Below, one piece after another: positions 22,525 through 34,339 of a stretch of 64,000 bases of DNA (the first letter of the stretch is position 1; every line of letters begins with the position of its first letter). The notes beneath the pieces are model-generated. The model did no database searches and had not been told where the DNA came from. It worked only from the letters and a program-made list of their open reading frames with translations. The translations under genes and the position numbers were made by a program. The DNA comes from Lepus europaeus (Eukaryota; Chordata; Mammalia; Lagomorpha; Leporidae): NCBI RefSeq assembly GCF_033115175.1, contig NC_084828.1, positions 31,432,388-31,496,387 on the forward strand, in the 5' to 3' direction.

Positions 22525-22863
22525 GGGTCGGCACTATGACATAGCAGGTAAAGCTGCCTCCTGCAGTGCTGGCATCCCAAATGGGTGCAGGTTTGAGACT
22601 CGGCTGCTCCACTTCCAATCCAGCTCTCTGTTATGGCCTGGGAAAGCAGTACAAGATGGCCCAAATCCTTGGGCCTCTGCACCCACATGGAAGACCCAGA
22701 GGAAGTTTCTGGCTCCTGGCTTCAGATCTGCACAGCTCTGGCCGTTGCGGCCATTTGGGGAGTGAACCAGTGGATGGAAGGCCTCTCTCTCTCTCTCTCT
22801 CTCTCTATGTGTGTAACTCTTTCAAATAAATAAATAAATCTTTAAAAAAAATTTTAAAAAGAA
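22525..22863 (+). mobile_element. C-SINE with TSD
   Basis: Complete element flanked by tatgtaaag(c/t)agga at 22511-22524 and 22864-22877. Tail 'aaataaataaataaatc'. Confidence 0.94.
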
Positions 22864-23059
22864 TATGTAAAGTAGGAAGCAGAGTGATTCACTCATATTC
22901 AGTGTTTAATAAACATTTAAACTAATTTACCAGCCTTCGAAGGCAATTAACCATTCAAACTAAAGCTGAAATTAAAGTTAGGCAGGGGACAAGAAAACAG
23001 GAAATGAAGGAGGCTCAGAGTCTGGTGTACTCTAAGCTCAATTTAAGAAGTTAACTGTG

Positions 23060-23588
23060 AAGAAGACAAAAATACGCTCTTTTCCCAACCTGCTGCCAGA
23101 CTCACGGTAAAACACCTCTAACAAATGACAGATCAATAAGAGAAAAACATACAAATTTATGTAATATGCTTTGCTTGTCATGGGAGCCTTCAGAAATGAA
23201 GACCCAAAAGAAACAGGGAAGCCTGTTTGTTCTTAGTACCTACAGGTTTGGTGAAGAAAGGATGGTGGAGTAGAAGTGCAGTAAGACAAAGGGAATGTGA
23301 CCTAAGGGGGGAACATGGGGCTACCAAGTAAGGCCTGCGGGATCAGATTCTTCTGTGCCCTGGTGACTCAGTGACAAGGATTTCCTTTGCTTCCAGGTGG
23401 AAGGAGGACAGCTCAGAATGAGGGTCTTTATAAGCTGCTTCAGGGGAGAAAGCCAGAGAATTCTGCAGTTTATGGCCTCCTTCAGGGGAAAAAGGGCAGT
23501 GGAAGGTAAAAGTTCCCTTATTTCTTGCTCCTCCTGCAAATGCCAAGCTCTTGGGTGAGAGGTGTTATGTCCTGAACTCCATCAACTA
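23060..23588 (+). repeat. LTR-like repeat family X, copy B
   Basis: 'caataagagaaaaacataca', 'atgaagacccaaaagaaac' and 'tgtcctgaactccatcaac' align with copies at 14.9 and 59.0 kb. Confidence 0.5.
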
Positions 23589-25187
23589 CAAAACTTTAAG
23601 AATAGTGAGAACATATCAGCACCCTCTTTTGTTTAATCCAGGAAATACAATGCCTTTTAATGAAGTTAACAAATCATAACACCATCTGTGGTTCCTGAAC
23701 ATTCTATCTCTGGAATATCTTAATCCTAGTTGCTATAATGTGACAGGGACAAAACAGCAAAATGTTTTAACTAAGAACACTTTCTGGACAATGTTTAGAT
23801 CCTTGCAGCTCTTTTCTGTTTGGGCTGTGGTTGGAGGCGAGATAATAGTATTTTCTACACAATATTGGTACAAGGAGGACAGCATTCCAAGTAGAAAATA
23901 TTTCCTTAGATCTTTTGCTGTCTTCATTGTCAGGATTAAAGATCAAATAAGCATTTTGGAGGCAGGTCTGACTACTACTAACCAAACGTGTTGAGAGAAC
24001 ATGTGCTCTGTTGGTCGTTAGACAATTAACAGATTCTCTACAAATGGAGGCAACCTAGCCTGGCTGGTGCTAATGAAGCCCTTGAGAAAAGATTAGTGAT
24101 TGAGACTCCATGATTGTTCTCAGAGAGCTCACGATTTAGGGTTTGCTTGCTGAGTTAGGACAACCATTTACAGAGCTAACTTTTTAGTCAAGAAAATGAA
24201 AGAGAATCTATAGCCAACATTTATAGAGAAGCAGGCTTCCTGCTTTCACAGAGCAATATGAAAAGTTAGCTTCAACATAACAGCATACTTATTGGAAGAG
24301 AAAGGAGTAATTTGGCATGCATCTGAGTTTTTGTACACTGCCACGTTTTCAGGAATTCAGTTGTAGCTGAAGGATATCCGTGTTGCCTTTTCTCCTCTTG
24401 GATCATTTATCGCTTGACTTGAAATTTGGATGGACAGGCTATTAGGATTTGAGTAAGCGGTCTTGTCTTTCCCTTCCCTTCTTTTCTTCTTTAATTATTC
24501 GACAACAGTGAATGATTATTAATCAGGGAATGAGAAGTCACAAATGAATATAATACCTGCTTTCACATATGGTGAAGGACAAGAAGAGTATTAAACATTT
24601 CAAGGAAATACAAAGGACAATAGGAATTCAAAAGAGAGAGTAAATTCAAATTTGAGTAACTTATAAGTTGCGAACAGAAGTGGACATGCCAAGCCTAAAC
24701 CTTGTGCTTGGAGAGTTTTGATATTGAAACATCTTCAATTTTGAAGCAGTTTTCGTGGTGAGAGTGAGAAGATTCAGTAAATTCAACTTTCTACTACTCT
24801 GTGAGATGATGTGCTAGGAATGGCACAGGTAAAGAAACTTTAGAAAAGGAATAATGTTTTGGATGGGGCTTGAAGAAATTATAGGGTTTGGTCGGTGGGA
24901 CATATTAAGGAATTTAAAGCAGATCAAACATGATAAGCAAAGAATCACTTAGAAATAATCCTTTTCTTAATAGGATGGGACATTTCCAACAAATAAAATA
25001 GGAGTGAAACTGTTAAATATATTTTTCCTGAAAAGAAAATTAGGAATATAGATGAGGTAAAGGGATAATAATGTGTCTGCATGGGAGGCAATTGATACTG
25101 CTTGGTGCTTAAAGAAATTACAATGAAAAGAATTGCTATCACTACAAAGGCAAGAAATTCTTGGGTGAAAAAAATGGCTGAAAAATA
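23589..25187. other. no feature recognised
   Basis: About 1.6 kb anonymous AT-rich DNA. Open frames of 60-97 codons lack family motifs. Confidence 0.5.
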
Positions 25188-25189
25188 CA

Positions 25190-25500
25190 GGGGCAGCGTG
25201 GCTGTTTGAAAGAGTGGTTAAAATCATCTTAGGATGTTCATGTTCCATATCAGAGTGCATCTATTTGAGCTGCTCCAAATTCCAGCTTCCAGCTAATGCT
25301 CACCCTGGGAAACAGCAGGTGAGGCTCAAGTAGTTGGGTTCCTGCCAGCCACTTCGAAGAGCTGGGTTGGGGTCTTAGCTCCCAGGTTTGGTCCTGGTCC
25401 ATCCTTAGCCACCTTGGGCATTTGAGGAGTGTGCCAGATTTGGGGAGTTCTGTCAGTCTATCTACCTCTTTCTGCCTCTCAAACATACAAAAATAAAAAT
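25190..25500 (+). mobile_element. old C-SINE
   Basis: 'gggcagcgtggctg' head, 'catatcagagtgcatc', 'ttccagctaatgctcaccc' and 'caccttgggcatttgagg' follow the older C-SINE consensus. High divergence. Confidence 0.75.
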
Positions 25501-25509
25501 ACAGTGTCA

Positions 25510-26380
25510 TTGTAAAATTTGCGGGGCTATCAAGCAGCAGTTGGCAAAAATATTGCCAGCGATTAAACAGTTTCTCCAGAAACATTTCTTCAGAAGACTG
25601 TGTATGGGATGAGCGCAGTTTGGTATGGCAGGTGAAGAATGATAACTAAGGTGATTTTGCAAAGTCTAGTTGGGCTCATGAGCTGTGGAGGCCATTTTCA
25701 TATAAGTTCTAACTTCCTCCAATAGGCAGATGAATGACATAATTGATCACTATTCTAGAAAGATCACTGAGTCTGAAGTTTAGACTGGATTCAGGAGATA
25801 AGGGTGTTAGAAAGGAGGTTCATTGGCAGGTTACTGAAACACCCGAGAAGAGCAATGGAGGACTAATGGGCAGGTAAAAGAAGAACACTCTTCAGTCTTG
25901 GGGTTTCCAGGTTAGGACATGGTGTTTAGGCAAAGCAGGGTCAGAGGAGCTTCCTGGCTCTTGGCACCAGTAGTGATAAAAATGGACACGAGCCAAGATG
26001 ATACAGGAATAATTTGTTTCAATAACCAGTGACTTCTAAAATCCTTTTCACAATTGCTCCCAATTAAGTGGATGAAAATGGGAAAGAATAAGAAAGGCTT
26101 AATAAAATTCACTGAACATTTGCAAGGCTACACAGCTAAAGAAAGGATAGGACTGATAGAGGAATACAAATATAAAAATGAGATTGAAGTAACAGGTTAG
26201 GTAAAACTCTTGAATTGTATTTTATTGGGATTTTATAATGCAGTGAAAAATTAAGAAGAGTATGAAGAGATCCTTTTGGAGTGAACACCAAAGAGATACA
26301 AAAAAACAGAACTTCAGTGTACTCATTATTTGATAAACTGTTTCATTTTTGATGCTAATAAATTTTTAAAATTAACTATT
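25510..26380. other. no feature recognised
   Basis: Anonymous sequence, about 0.9 kb. Confidence 0.5.
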
Positions 26381-26384
26381 CTTC

Positions 26385-26655
26385 TACAATGAGTTGGAGT
26401 TCTGATTGCATCCCCAACTCCAATTTCCTGCTAATGCACACCCCGTATATCATCGGTGGTGGCTTAGATAATCGGGTCCATGCCACTCCGCTGGGACATC
26501 TGGATTGTTTCTGTGTCCTGGCTTTGGCCCAGCCTAGCTGCAGCTGTTGCAGCTTGGGAAGTGGAACAATGGAGGGGACATTTTGTTCTCTCTTCCACCC
26601 CACCCCTGTGTCTCTTTGCCTTTCAAATAAAATAAATAAATATTTTAAAATATAA
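26385..26655 (+). mobile_element. old C-SINE, 5'-truncated
   Basis: 'ttcctgctaatgcacacccc', 'gctgcagctgttgcagc...' and tail 'aaataaaataaataaat' match an older C-SINE lacking the head. Confidence 0.75.
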
Positions 26656-26659
26656 CTCC

Positions 26660-27250
26660 ATAACTGTGTCTTCAATACACACGGAGCTAGCGACCATTGA
26701 TATATGGCTGGTAGGACTTGAGATGTTATGTAAATGTCACATGCATACAAGATTTCAAAGACTTAGTATAAAAAAAGGAAAACATCTCATTTTCATATTG
26801 ACTATAAATTATAATAATACTTTTAAATATTGGCTTCTATAGCATCTAATTGTATTTAATACATTATTAAACTTATTTGCCCATTAGATAGATAATTAAA
26901 TCCAATTTTTATTGATTATATGTGGCTTTCATTTATATTTCTATTATATGGCTCCTGTATAACATTCTAAGTAGGAGATGCATGATATAGTTCTTAAAAT
27001 TTTGAAAGGAATTGTCTATTTTAATAATTAAAATGGTGTGACGCAAAGGCATGAATAGACAAGTCAATGTCATAGAATAGAAAATGCAGAATTTATCATT
27101 TTTGAGTAATAAGTCTTTAATATAAAATTCAATTTCTTTTTTATTTGTTTATTGAGCACTTGTGCTGTATTTTCAATCATTTTTGATAACACATATTTTC
27201 CCAGAAATTTTTTTTCAAATATTCACAAATATTGTTATATTTCCTTATTA
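26660..27250. other. no feature recognised
   Basis: Very AT-rich anonymous sequence. Confidence 0.5.
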
Positions 27251-27253
27251 TTG

Positions 27254-27455
27254 CTTCTCAGCTGGAGGAGATTTTGCCTTTCTTGAGACTTTTGGAATGT
27301 ATGGGAATATTTTTGGATGTCTCAACTGGACTTTGGGGTTGTGCTGCAAGCATCTAGTTGGTAGAACCCAGTGCGCTGCTGCCACAATGGGTAAGACAGT
27401 CCCCTGTTACAAAGAATTATCTGCACCAACATGTCAACAGTGCCAAAGCTGATAA
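27254..27455 (+). mobile_element. MER20 (hAT-Charlie MITE)
   Basis: 'ttctcagctggaggagat', 'atttttggatgtctcaactg', 'gcatctagttggtagaac' and 'caaagaattatctgcacc' follow the MER20 consensus almost end to end. Non-autonomous ancient DNA transposon. Confidence 0.85.
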
Positions 27456-27459
27456 CATT

Positions 27460-28178
27460 TTGATCTATGATAGCATCCTCACATTTGGGGTGTGTTTCAC
27501 ATTTAGGTTTTACCTTTTGTATTTTTCCAGTTAGCATTCCTCAAGGTTTGGCTCTTCATTTAAGTCTTTGCAAAGATATAGTGCCTGAATGCATTTTAGT
27601 ATTTTTTAATGAATTTGACTGTGGTTATTAATCTTTACTTATTCCCCCTTTTTGTTTCTACTTTGAACTTATTTTCATTTTGTCATACTTTTTATAATGT
27701 CTTGAATGGTATTATTTTGTTAAACATAAATTGCTCTGTATTTTCCTATTAGTAGATTTTTGATCTCATCCCATTTGGCTATAAAGGCATTTTATTGAAA
27801 GATAATTAATATGCCTGGAGAAAACTGCACACCCTCCAGGTAGAAAGCCAAATGAATTTTTACACACTGTACACACTCTCATGCCTTCATCAACAGAAGA
27901 AACCAGTATAAATTGTGCATGGATAAAGAAATAGAATACATTGGCTCCCCAGAAACTTCCCTTCTAGTTATCATCCCAGGTAACTAATATCTAATTATTA
28001 ACAGTGTAGATGAATTTTATCTTTTTGTACTTTGTATTTACAGAATCATACAGTTTGTAGCCTTTTTCTCTGTCTCTCTGGCTCAGTGTTATATGTGAAC
28101 TCCAGGCATATTGTTAAGTATAGTTACACTTTATTCTCATTGCTATATAGAATTTCATTCTGCTAATAATCACATTTT
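27460..28178. other. no feature recognised
   Basis: Anonymous AT-rich sequence. Confidence 0.5.
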
Positions 28179-28179
28179 T

Positions 28180-28492
28180 TAAAAAAACTTATTTATTTAT
28201 TTGAAAGGCAGAGTTACAGAGAGGCAGAGGCTGAGAGAGAAGTCTTCCATCTGCTGGTTCACTCCCCAGGTGGCCTCAACGACCAGAGATGCACTGATCC
28301 AAAGCCAGAAGCTTCTTCTGAGTCTCCCACATAGGTGCAGGGACCCAAGAACTTGGACCATCTTGTACTGCTTTCTAGGCCATAGCAGAGAGCTGGATTG
28401 GAAGTGGAGCAGCCGGGACTTGAACCAGTGCCCATATGGGGTGCCGGCGCTGCAGGAAGCGGCTTTACCTGCTACGCCACAGTGCCAGCCCC
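28180..28492 (-). mobile_element. C-SINE, inverted
   Basis: 'cttatttatttatttgaaag' at the left and 'ccacagtgccagcccc' at the right, full length. Confidence 0.93.
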
Positions 28493-28859
28493 AAGATAGT
28501 GTCTTTTGAATGAATATGGTTTTGTAATTTTAATGTCAGCCAATGAATCACTTTGTTCCTTTGAAGAAGTGTTTTATAATTCTTGTTTTAAAATCTTTGC
28601 TTATTTTAAATTCACAAAAATGTTCTCCTGTGTTGTATTTTGAGTCTTATGACTTTACTGTGGCCACTGTTTGCTATATGGATATATCATTGCTTATGGC
28701 CCAGATAATTCGAAAATGCAGTTTTGATTTCTTCTTTTAACTTAGAGGTATTGATGAGGATATTTAAAATTTACCTTCAGTTTCATTTCTTGCTGACCTT
28801 TTATAATTAGATTAGATGGTTTTAAATATTAGCTAATTAATTTATCTCAGAGACAAATA

Positions 28860-29040
28860 AAGACCTGCATTAGCTGAGGCTGGGACTCAATCCAGGCTTC
28901 CCATATGAAAAGCAGGAAGCTCATTACTTGAGCCATTATCGCTGCCTCCCAGGGTCTGCATTACCAGGAGGCTGAAATCAGGAATCAGAGGCGGTATTGA
29001 ATTCAGGTACGGGGTATGAATATCTTGACAGCTAGGCTAA
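28860..29040 (-). mobile_element. old C-SINE fragment, inverted
   Basis: 'gctgggactcaatccaggc' and 'cagggtctgcattaccagg' correspond to the head half of an old inverted C-SINE, as at 12.95-13.26 kb. Confidence 0.65.
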
Positions 29041-29204
29041 ATTAGAGTTGTGTAGTTCTTAGATATATGTCCATACAACTTTTCAGTTGATAAGTTACTG
29101 AATTTTATGGCATCATATTATATTTTTTATAAATGTCCCTAAAACTTTTTGAAAGATAGGCTATTCATTGGAAAAGCTTGAAGCTCCATGTATATAAATA
29201 TATC

Positions 29205-29395
29205 ATCAATTATTATTATAGCAGTTAATATCGATTGAGTACTTATTATGAGCTGGGCCTATTTTTAAATCATTTATTTAATAATGAAATATATAAGGGA
29301 ATTGAGGTAGTAAGATAGTGGGTGGGTTGTTCAAGCACCCACCTAGCTAAGTGGAGGAAACATTAGGAACTCTGTACAGCTCTGTAAGCCATATC
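29205..29395 (-). mobile_element. MIR, inverted
   Basis: 'gattgagtacttattatgag', 'ctgggcctatttttaaatc', 'aagggaattgaggtagtaag' and 'cacctagctaagtgg' follow the reverse-complement MIR. Confidence 0.8.
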
Positions 29396-29677
29396 CTCCA
29401 TTCCCTCTTCTGTTCTGTATGGATCTTTATATAGCTAGATCATTATCTACATATCTGTTACCAACCAAATTAACATTTTAAAAATAATATTCAATTGTTT
29501 TACTTACTGAACTTTTATTTTGATTTATCAAAGACTGAAAAATCCTTAAATGTTTATTGCCATGATGACAATGTGTTAATATTTCATTGTACCATGAGAT
29601 TTCACTGGGATTTTTTTTTGAGGAGTAGTGACATGGTATAGAGCATATAAAAGTTTCATACTTTAAAAATTCATTAT

Positions 29678-30022
29678 GGCCGGCGCCGCGGCTCACTAGG
29701 CTAATCCTCCGCCTTGCGGCGCCGGCACACCGGGTTCTAGTCCTGGTCGGGGCGCCGGATTCTGTCCCGGTTGCCCCTCTTCCAGGCCAGCTCTCTGCTA
29801 TGGCCCGGGAGTGCAGTGGAGGATGGCCCAAGTTCTTGGGCCCTGCATCCCATGGGAGACCAGGAGAAGCACCTGGCTCCTGGCTTCAGATCAGCATGGT
29901 GCGCCGGCCGTGACGGCCATTGGAGGGTGAACCAACAGCAAAGGAAGACCTTTCTCTCTGTCTCTCTCTCTCCCTGTCCACTCTGCCTGTCAAAAAAAAA
30001 ATTAAAAAATAAAAAATAATAA
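29678..30022 (+). mobile_element. young C-SINE, GC-rich subfamily, with TSD
   Basis: Head 'ggccggcgccgcggctcac' and tail 'ctctgcctgtcaaaaaaa'. Flanked by aaaaatt(c/t)attatgg at 29665-29679 and 30023-30037. One of five copies of the same GC-rich subfamily here. Confidence 0.95.
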
Positions 30023-30284
30023 AAAAATTTATTATGGATTTTACCTTTTATCAACTAATATGGTTCTCTCTGTCCTCTTTATGCTTGATCTGAATTTTAC
30101 CTCTTTTCAGAGTAATTTGACATTCTAAATGTAATTGCATTTCTCTCTCATATTCTTGCTTATCTCTATTTCTTTCCTTTATGTCTCTGTAGGTTTTGGA
30201 TTCTACTGGAGAGTAATATACTGCTTTATCTTTTGGGAATTCATTTTCAGCTTTGTATGATTTATAAATAAGAATTGCTTGTAT

Positions 30285-30420
30285 TTAGTGTTTATAATGG
30301 GATAATTTGATATCTATTTATATTGTAAAATGAATACCACAATCAAATTAATTAACATATCCCTCACCTTACATAGCCACCTTTATTGGTATATATGGGA
30401 AGACACTTAAAATCTACTCT
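30285..30420 (-). mobile_element. ancient L1M fragment, left part
   Basis: 'aataccacaatcaaattaa' and 'taacatatccctcacctta' match an L1M 3'UTR in reverse. Continues at 31366 after three SINE insertions. Confidence 0.75.
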
Positions 30421-31030
30421 TGTGGCAAGCATTGTGGCAAGGTGGTTAAGATGCTTGGGGGGGCTAGTGTTGTGGTGTAGTGGATAAGCCCACCTCCTGT
30501 GATATCTGTATCCCATATGGGCACCTGTTCAAGTCCCAGCTCTTCCATATCTGATCCAGTTTCCTGCTAATGGTCTGAGAAAGGCAGTGGGGGATGGCCA
30601 GATGCTTGGGCCCCTGTCACCCAGACAGGAGACCTAGATGAAGCTCCTGGTTCCTGGCTTCAGCCTAGTCTATCCCCAGCATTTGAGGCCACATGGGGAG
30701 TGAACCAGTGGATGGAAGATCTCTATCTCTGTAACTCTATTAAATAAATAAATCTTTCTTAAAAAAATGCTGCTTGGAATACCCACATTCCATAACAGAG
30801 TGCCAGTTTTGAGTCTCATCTCTGCTTCTAAACCAGTTTCCTAATGATGCACATCCTGGGAGCCAGCAAATGACAGCTTAAGTACTTGAGTCCTTGCTCC
30901 TCACATGACTTGTGTTGAATTCCTGATTGGCCTGGTCCAGACTTGGCTGTTGAGGGCATTTGGGGAAGAGAGCAAGAAGATGGGAGATCACTGTCTATCT
31001 CACTGTCTCTCAACTAAAACAAAAATAAGT
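30421..31030 (+). mobile_element. old C-SINE split by a later C-SINE
   Basis: Head at 30421-30457 ('gcaagcattgtggc...'), remainder at 30769-31030 ('ggaatacccacattcc...', 'tttggggaagag'). Interrupted by the element at 30458-30768. Confidence 0.75.
30458..30768 (+). mobile_element. C-SINE nested in an older C-SINE
   Basis: 'ggggctagtgttgtggtg' to 'aaataaataaatctttct' plus A-run. A short 'atgctt(g)g' repeat at both junctions supports insertion. Confidence 0.9.
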
Positions 31031-31052
31031 ACAAATTTTACAACACGCCTCT

Positions 31053-31364
31053 TGGGGTTGGCCCTGTGGCTTAGCTGGTAAAGCCGCCACCTGCAGTGCG
31101 GTGCAGCTGCTCCACTTCCGATCCACCTGTCTGCTAAGGCCTGAGAAAGCAGTAGAGGATGGCCCAAGTGATTGGGCCCCTGCAACCATGTGGGAGACCT
31201 GGAAGAAGCTCCTGGCTCCTGGCTTCGGATAAGTGTGCAGCTCTGACCGTTGCGGCTATCTGAGGAGTGAACCAGTGATGGAAGACCTCTCTCTCTCTCA
31301 GCCGCTGCCTCTCTGTAACTCTGTCTTTCCAACAAATAAATAAATTTTTTTTTTTTAAAAAAGA
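31053..31364 (+). mobile_element. C-SINE
   Basis: 'ttggccctgtggcttagc' head, standard body, tail 'caaataaataaat' plus T/A-run. About 20 bp of the usual head-body junction is missing near 31101. Confidence 0.92.
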
Positions 31365-31365
31365 G

Positions 31366-31745
31366 CTAACCCAGGAGTTTCTTTAACAAAAAAAAATGCC
31401 TCTTATCAAATTTCAAACACATAATACGTTATTATTAACATTAACAATAGTCACCCTGACCTGCAGAATTTATTAATCTTAATAAATGAAAGTTTATAAT
31501 TTTTGATAAATATTTCCACTTTTCTCCCACCCTTCAGCTCCCGGCAACCATCATTCTATTCACTATTTTGTGAGGTCAACTTTTTTGGATCCCACATGTA
31601 AGTGAGGTCATGCAGTATTTGTCTTTCTGTTTCTGTGCCTGGCGTGTTTCTCACAGCATGATCACCTCTAGGCACAGTCACATTGTTTCAAATAGCATGG
31701 CTTCCTTTTTTGTTTGTTTGCTTGTTAAGGTAGGAGATATGCATG
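31366..31745 (-). mobile_element. ancient L1M fragment, right part
   Basis: 'acaatagtcaccctgacc', 'ggcaaccatcattctattc', 'gatcccacatgtaagtgagg' and 'gcagtatttgtctttctg' are reverse-complement L1M 3' sequence, continuing 30285-30420. Confidence 0.82.
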
Positions 31746-31845
31746 CATTTCAATAATTTTGCTAGCCTATTTAATTTTGATCATTATTTTGAAGTTTCCT
31801 TTTCCCACTTCTTAATTTATTTTTCTTGTTTCCTTTTCCTGCAAG

Positions 31846-32092
31846 GAGCTGGGTAGCACAGTGGTTTGAGCAGTTAGGTGCTGTAGTCAGGCGCTCTGGG
31901 TTTAACTCGTGGCAGCACCGTCTGATGGCCCTGTGACTGTGAACAAGCTACTTAACTTCTCTACACGTCAGTGCCACCATCTGCAATAGTCTATTTCATA
32001 GGGTTGTTATGAGACTGAAGTTTGTTAGTGAACGTTAGTACTTGGGACAGTGCCTAGAACACGGTGGCTGCCGTGTGAACAGTACCTCTTGT
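31846..32092 (+). mobile_element. MIR, near full length
   Basis: 'gggtagcacagtggtttgag', 'gctctgggtttaactcg', 'gaacaagctacttaacttc', 'catagggttgttatgagac' and 'gacagtgcctagaacacgg' in consensus order. Confidence 0.88.
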
Positions 32093-32099
32093 TCCATCC

Positions 32100-32525
32100 C
32101 TTCTGCTCCCGTCTTAAATTTCTGTGGTTGATTTTATTTCCATTAGTAGTCCCCTTCTTTTTCAAAGTCTACACAGGCATTGCGCTTTGTCTTTTTTCTC
32201 TTGTGTGTGTATGATCTCAAATGAATACAGAAATCTTAGATCAGAGACTGATTTTCTTAAACTCTGGAGACATTTCTTCATGATCCTCTGGCATTTAGAA
32301 TTGCAAAAAAGTTGATGTGAACTGGAATGTTTTAATTTTTTGAAAGTCACTTGTTAAACTTTTGAAAGTCACTTGTTTTCCCCTCCACACCTATGTTGAT
32401 GCTTGTAAAGTTTTTTTCTTTTGATCTGAAATTAAATATTTCACAAGAATGTATCAAATATATCAGGTTTAAATCTTAGTTCACTTTACCTGATGTTCAA
32501 CATGAACTTTATATTTGTAGCCACA
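32100..32525. other. no feature recognised
   Basis: Anonymous; includes a 19-bp local duplication of 'tttgaaagtcacttgtt' near 32339-32376. Confidence 0.5.
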
Positions 32526-32529
32526 TGGC

Positions 32530-32870
32530 TCTCTTTGGGGGGCAGTTTTCGGTTCAGGGGTTAAGTTACTGCTTGGAATGCCTGCAGCCCATATAGGAAT
32601 GCATGGATCAAGTACCTGTTCCTCCACTTTAGATCCAGCTTCCTGATACTGCACATCCTGGAAGGCAGCTGATGGTGGCACAAGCACTTGAGTTGCTGCC
32701 ATCCACATGGGAGACCCGGATGGAGTTCTGATCCTCTGACGTGGGCTTCACCCAGCCCCAGCTGTTGCAGCATTTGGAGAGTGAACTAGCAGATGAAAGA
32801 TCTCTCTGTCTCTTTCTCTTCGTGTTTTTGCCTTTCACACAAAATGAAACCAACAAATTTTAAAAATATT
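32530..32870 (+). mobile_element. old C-SINE
   Basis: 'tactgcttggaatgcctgc', 'gatccagcttcctgatac', 'cccagccccagctgttgc' and 'tgcctttcacacaaaatg' follow the old C-SINE order. Confidence 0.8.
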
Positions 32871-32879
32871 AATAACTTT

Positions 32880-33490
32880 CTTTCACTCGGGCTAGTTTCT
32901 GTTACTTCTTTTTTCATTGATTGTTGTTCGACCTGCTGAGTTCTTTCCTTCTAGACTACTTATAAAACTTTTTACATTTCTGGATTTCCTGGGTCAGTCT
33001 TTGCAATGTAAACATTTTTCTGCCAACATTTCCTGTTTTTTCTAGGAGTTCTAGAAGAAATTTTCTAGCTTATTTTTCTAATCCATTGGTTCTATTTTAT
33101 AGAATCTCATTTTCTGTTCCCAAATTCCATGGCATTATAAGAGAGCAATATTTTTCATTGCAAAGCCACTTTTCCTGCTCTCTGATTATGCCTTTCTATG
33201 GCTTCCCTTGTAAACAAAATGTTCTCTTAATCTTATTGAGAATACACATTAGATTTTTATGAAATTTTTTTTAGTTGTTACTAACAAAACCATTTGTTAC
33301 AGGATATTTATTTTTGCCTGCTCAATTTGATTGCTTTCTAACTGTGGGAGCATCTTAGACTTCTCTCCTTGCTTCCTTTTGCAAAAAAGTCATGTATGGA
33401 AAGCATGGGGAGAAGTGACTGGGAAGTACAACTTGGGAGGAAATCCTAGGCTTGTCTGTATTGGCTGGATTTCAAATATTGTCTGAGACC
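32880..33490. other. no feature recognised
   Basis: Anonymous sequence, about 0.6 kb. Confidence 0.5.
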
Positions 33491-33494
33491 AAAT

Positions 33495-33628
33495 TAAAAG
33501 GAAAGGGAGAGTGAGGAGGAATGGAGAAAAGGAAGAGAAAGAATGGAAGGAAGGAGGAAGAGGAGGCAGGAGGGGAAGGAGGAAGGAGGGCAGGCAAAGA
33601 AGGGAAGAAGCAGGGAAATGAAGGCGGG
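33495..33628 (+). repeat. polypurine (GA-rich) tract
   Basis: About 130 bp almost entirely A and G on the plus strand with GGAAGGA/GGAGGA motifs. Low-complexity sequence. Confidence 0.9.
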
Positions 33629-33819
33629 ATTAGATTTACTGTAGGTTTACGCTGCCAAATCATGGGGCCATTACCTCTGAAGAGCAGGGTGTGAATTTAA
33701 GCTAGGCCAGCAACAGAGAGTTTTGGCTGTATGCCAAAGAGATTCTACAGATTCTATTCACTCTTTGATGGCACAATGTCCCTGTTCCTTGTCACAGCCT
33801 CTCCCCCCACCCTTTTTTT

Positions 33820-34139
33820 AATTCCAATATTTATTTATTTTACTTGAAATTCAGGGTTACAGAGAAGCACAGGCAGAGAGAGACTGAGAGGTCCTCCACC
33901 CACTGGTTCACTCCCCAAATGGCCGAAATGGTCAGAGCTGCACCGACCTGAAGCTAGGAGCCAGGAGCTATACCCACGTGGGTGTCAGGGCCCAAGGGCT
34001 TGAGCCATCTTCCACTGCCTTCCCAGGCCACAGCAGAGAGCTGGAGTGGAAGAGGAGTGGCTGGGACTTGAATTGGCATCCATATGGGATGCCGGCACCA
34101 CAGTAGCAGCTTTACTCACTATGCCACAGAGCCGACCCC
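33820..34139 (-). mobile_element. C-SINE, inverted
   Basis: 'tatttatttattttacttg' left, 'atgccacagagccgacccc' right. Confidence 0.92.
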
Positions 34140-34339
34140 TCAGCCTGTCTTTCCAGACCAGCTGTGCACTGCCCCTGTTATACTTGGCTTGCTCTATGAT
34201 TCAAGCACAAACTAGGATGAACTCACGTAGAGTAATTTCACCTTTCTTAGCTCCAGATTTGCAAACCCCTCCCAGTACTCTTACTTGGAACCAGCTGTGA
34301 CTGTGAGTTGGCCAGCAATTCTTTCAGTCCTGCTGTACT

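Noticed and set aside
33472-33663. A proline/serine-rich 63-codon minus-strand frame
   Set aside because: It is the complement of the polypurine tract; low-complexity translation only.
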